The notes under the pieces: generated by a model
What the model was told of the DNA's origin: nothing
Databases searched by the model: none
Seen by the model: the letters and a program-made list of their open reading frames with translations, nothing else
Assembly: GCA_026770585.1 (NCBI GenBank)
Contig: MU646915.1
Coordinates: forward strand, 172,018 to 185,010
DNA from: Baffinella frigidus
Lineage: Eukaryota; Cryptophyceae; Cryptomonadales; Baffinellaceae
Reading direction: 5' to 3'
Length of the DNA: 12,993 nt
Shown here: positions 12,951 through 12,993 of the stretch, piece by piece
Position numbering within the stretch: the first letter of the stretch is position 1
How the letters are laid out: each line of letters opens with the position of its first letter
Made by a program: the position numbers and the translations under genes

Positions 12951-12993
12951 TGCATCTTCGACGCCCTCGACACCCTCCTCGTACCCCCCCCCC

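Noticed and set aside
1-12993. CRISPR array or prokaryotic defence system
   Set aside because: Repeats are not regularly spaced with unique spacers, there are no cas-like frames, and the spliced APC4-like gene indicates a eukaryotic nucleus.

Overview
The window is eukaryotic nuclear DNA, probably from a repeat-rich unicellular alga or other protist; I cannot resolve the lineage. The evidence is a spliced gene whose product looks like the N-terminal WD40 part of APC4 (a subunit of the anaphase-promoting complex), GC-rich third codon positions in the few coding stretches, plant-type telomere-like heptamers (TTTAGGG/TTTGGGG), dinucleotide microsatellites, and a very high load of foldback DNA. 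No bacterial operon, CRISPR array, rRNA or tRNA was seen.

Layout. 1-1250: tandem and inverted repeats, a long CT microsatellite and some featureless sequence. 1250-1880: four successive hairpins with arms of 12 to 73 bases. 2090-3500: foldbacks, an interleaved inverted repeat, and an array of a CCTGTATCGAGAG module, each copy followed by a (GAA)n purine tract. 3536-4600: a tandem array carrying a hairpin family with a constant core (CTGGCAACGAAAATTACT). 4880-6900: TACGG-type foldbacks, microsatellites, a small duplicated element flanked by TATGCAACGCCGC, a second interleaved inverted repeat and a 38-bp perfect palindrome. 7140-8740: telomere-like degenerate repeats, a three-copy tandem array of about 255-300 bp units, and a 66-base-armed inverted repeat enclosing a 29-bp-armed hairpin.

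9060-11080 is the only convincingly genic part. It holds a candidate minus-strand gene (two GC3-rich blocks, one with membrane-like segments) and, divergently, the 5' end of an APC4-like gene in two exons. The two are separated by about 260 bp containing a CACGTG palindrome and a repeated CTGGACGTGAT motif. A foldback with 65-base arms begins about 25 bases after the second APC4 exon. The rest, 11263-12993, is a decayed repeat family that has been interrupted twice by small elements leaving recognisable target-site duplications. The APC4 gene probably continues in or beyond this region.

The main novelty is in the hairpins. In several, the inner core is conserved between copies while the outer arms differ from copy to copy yet still pair with each other, the reverse of usual MITE architecture. 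Two loci show an X-Y-X'-Y' interleaved arrangement equal to a unit interrupted by its own inverted copy. One family keeps a palindrome at the same position with a different sequence. Together these suggest repeated fold-back or template-switch replication rather than simple transposition.
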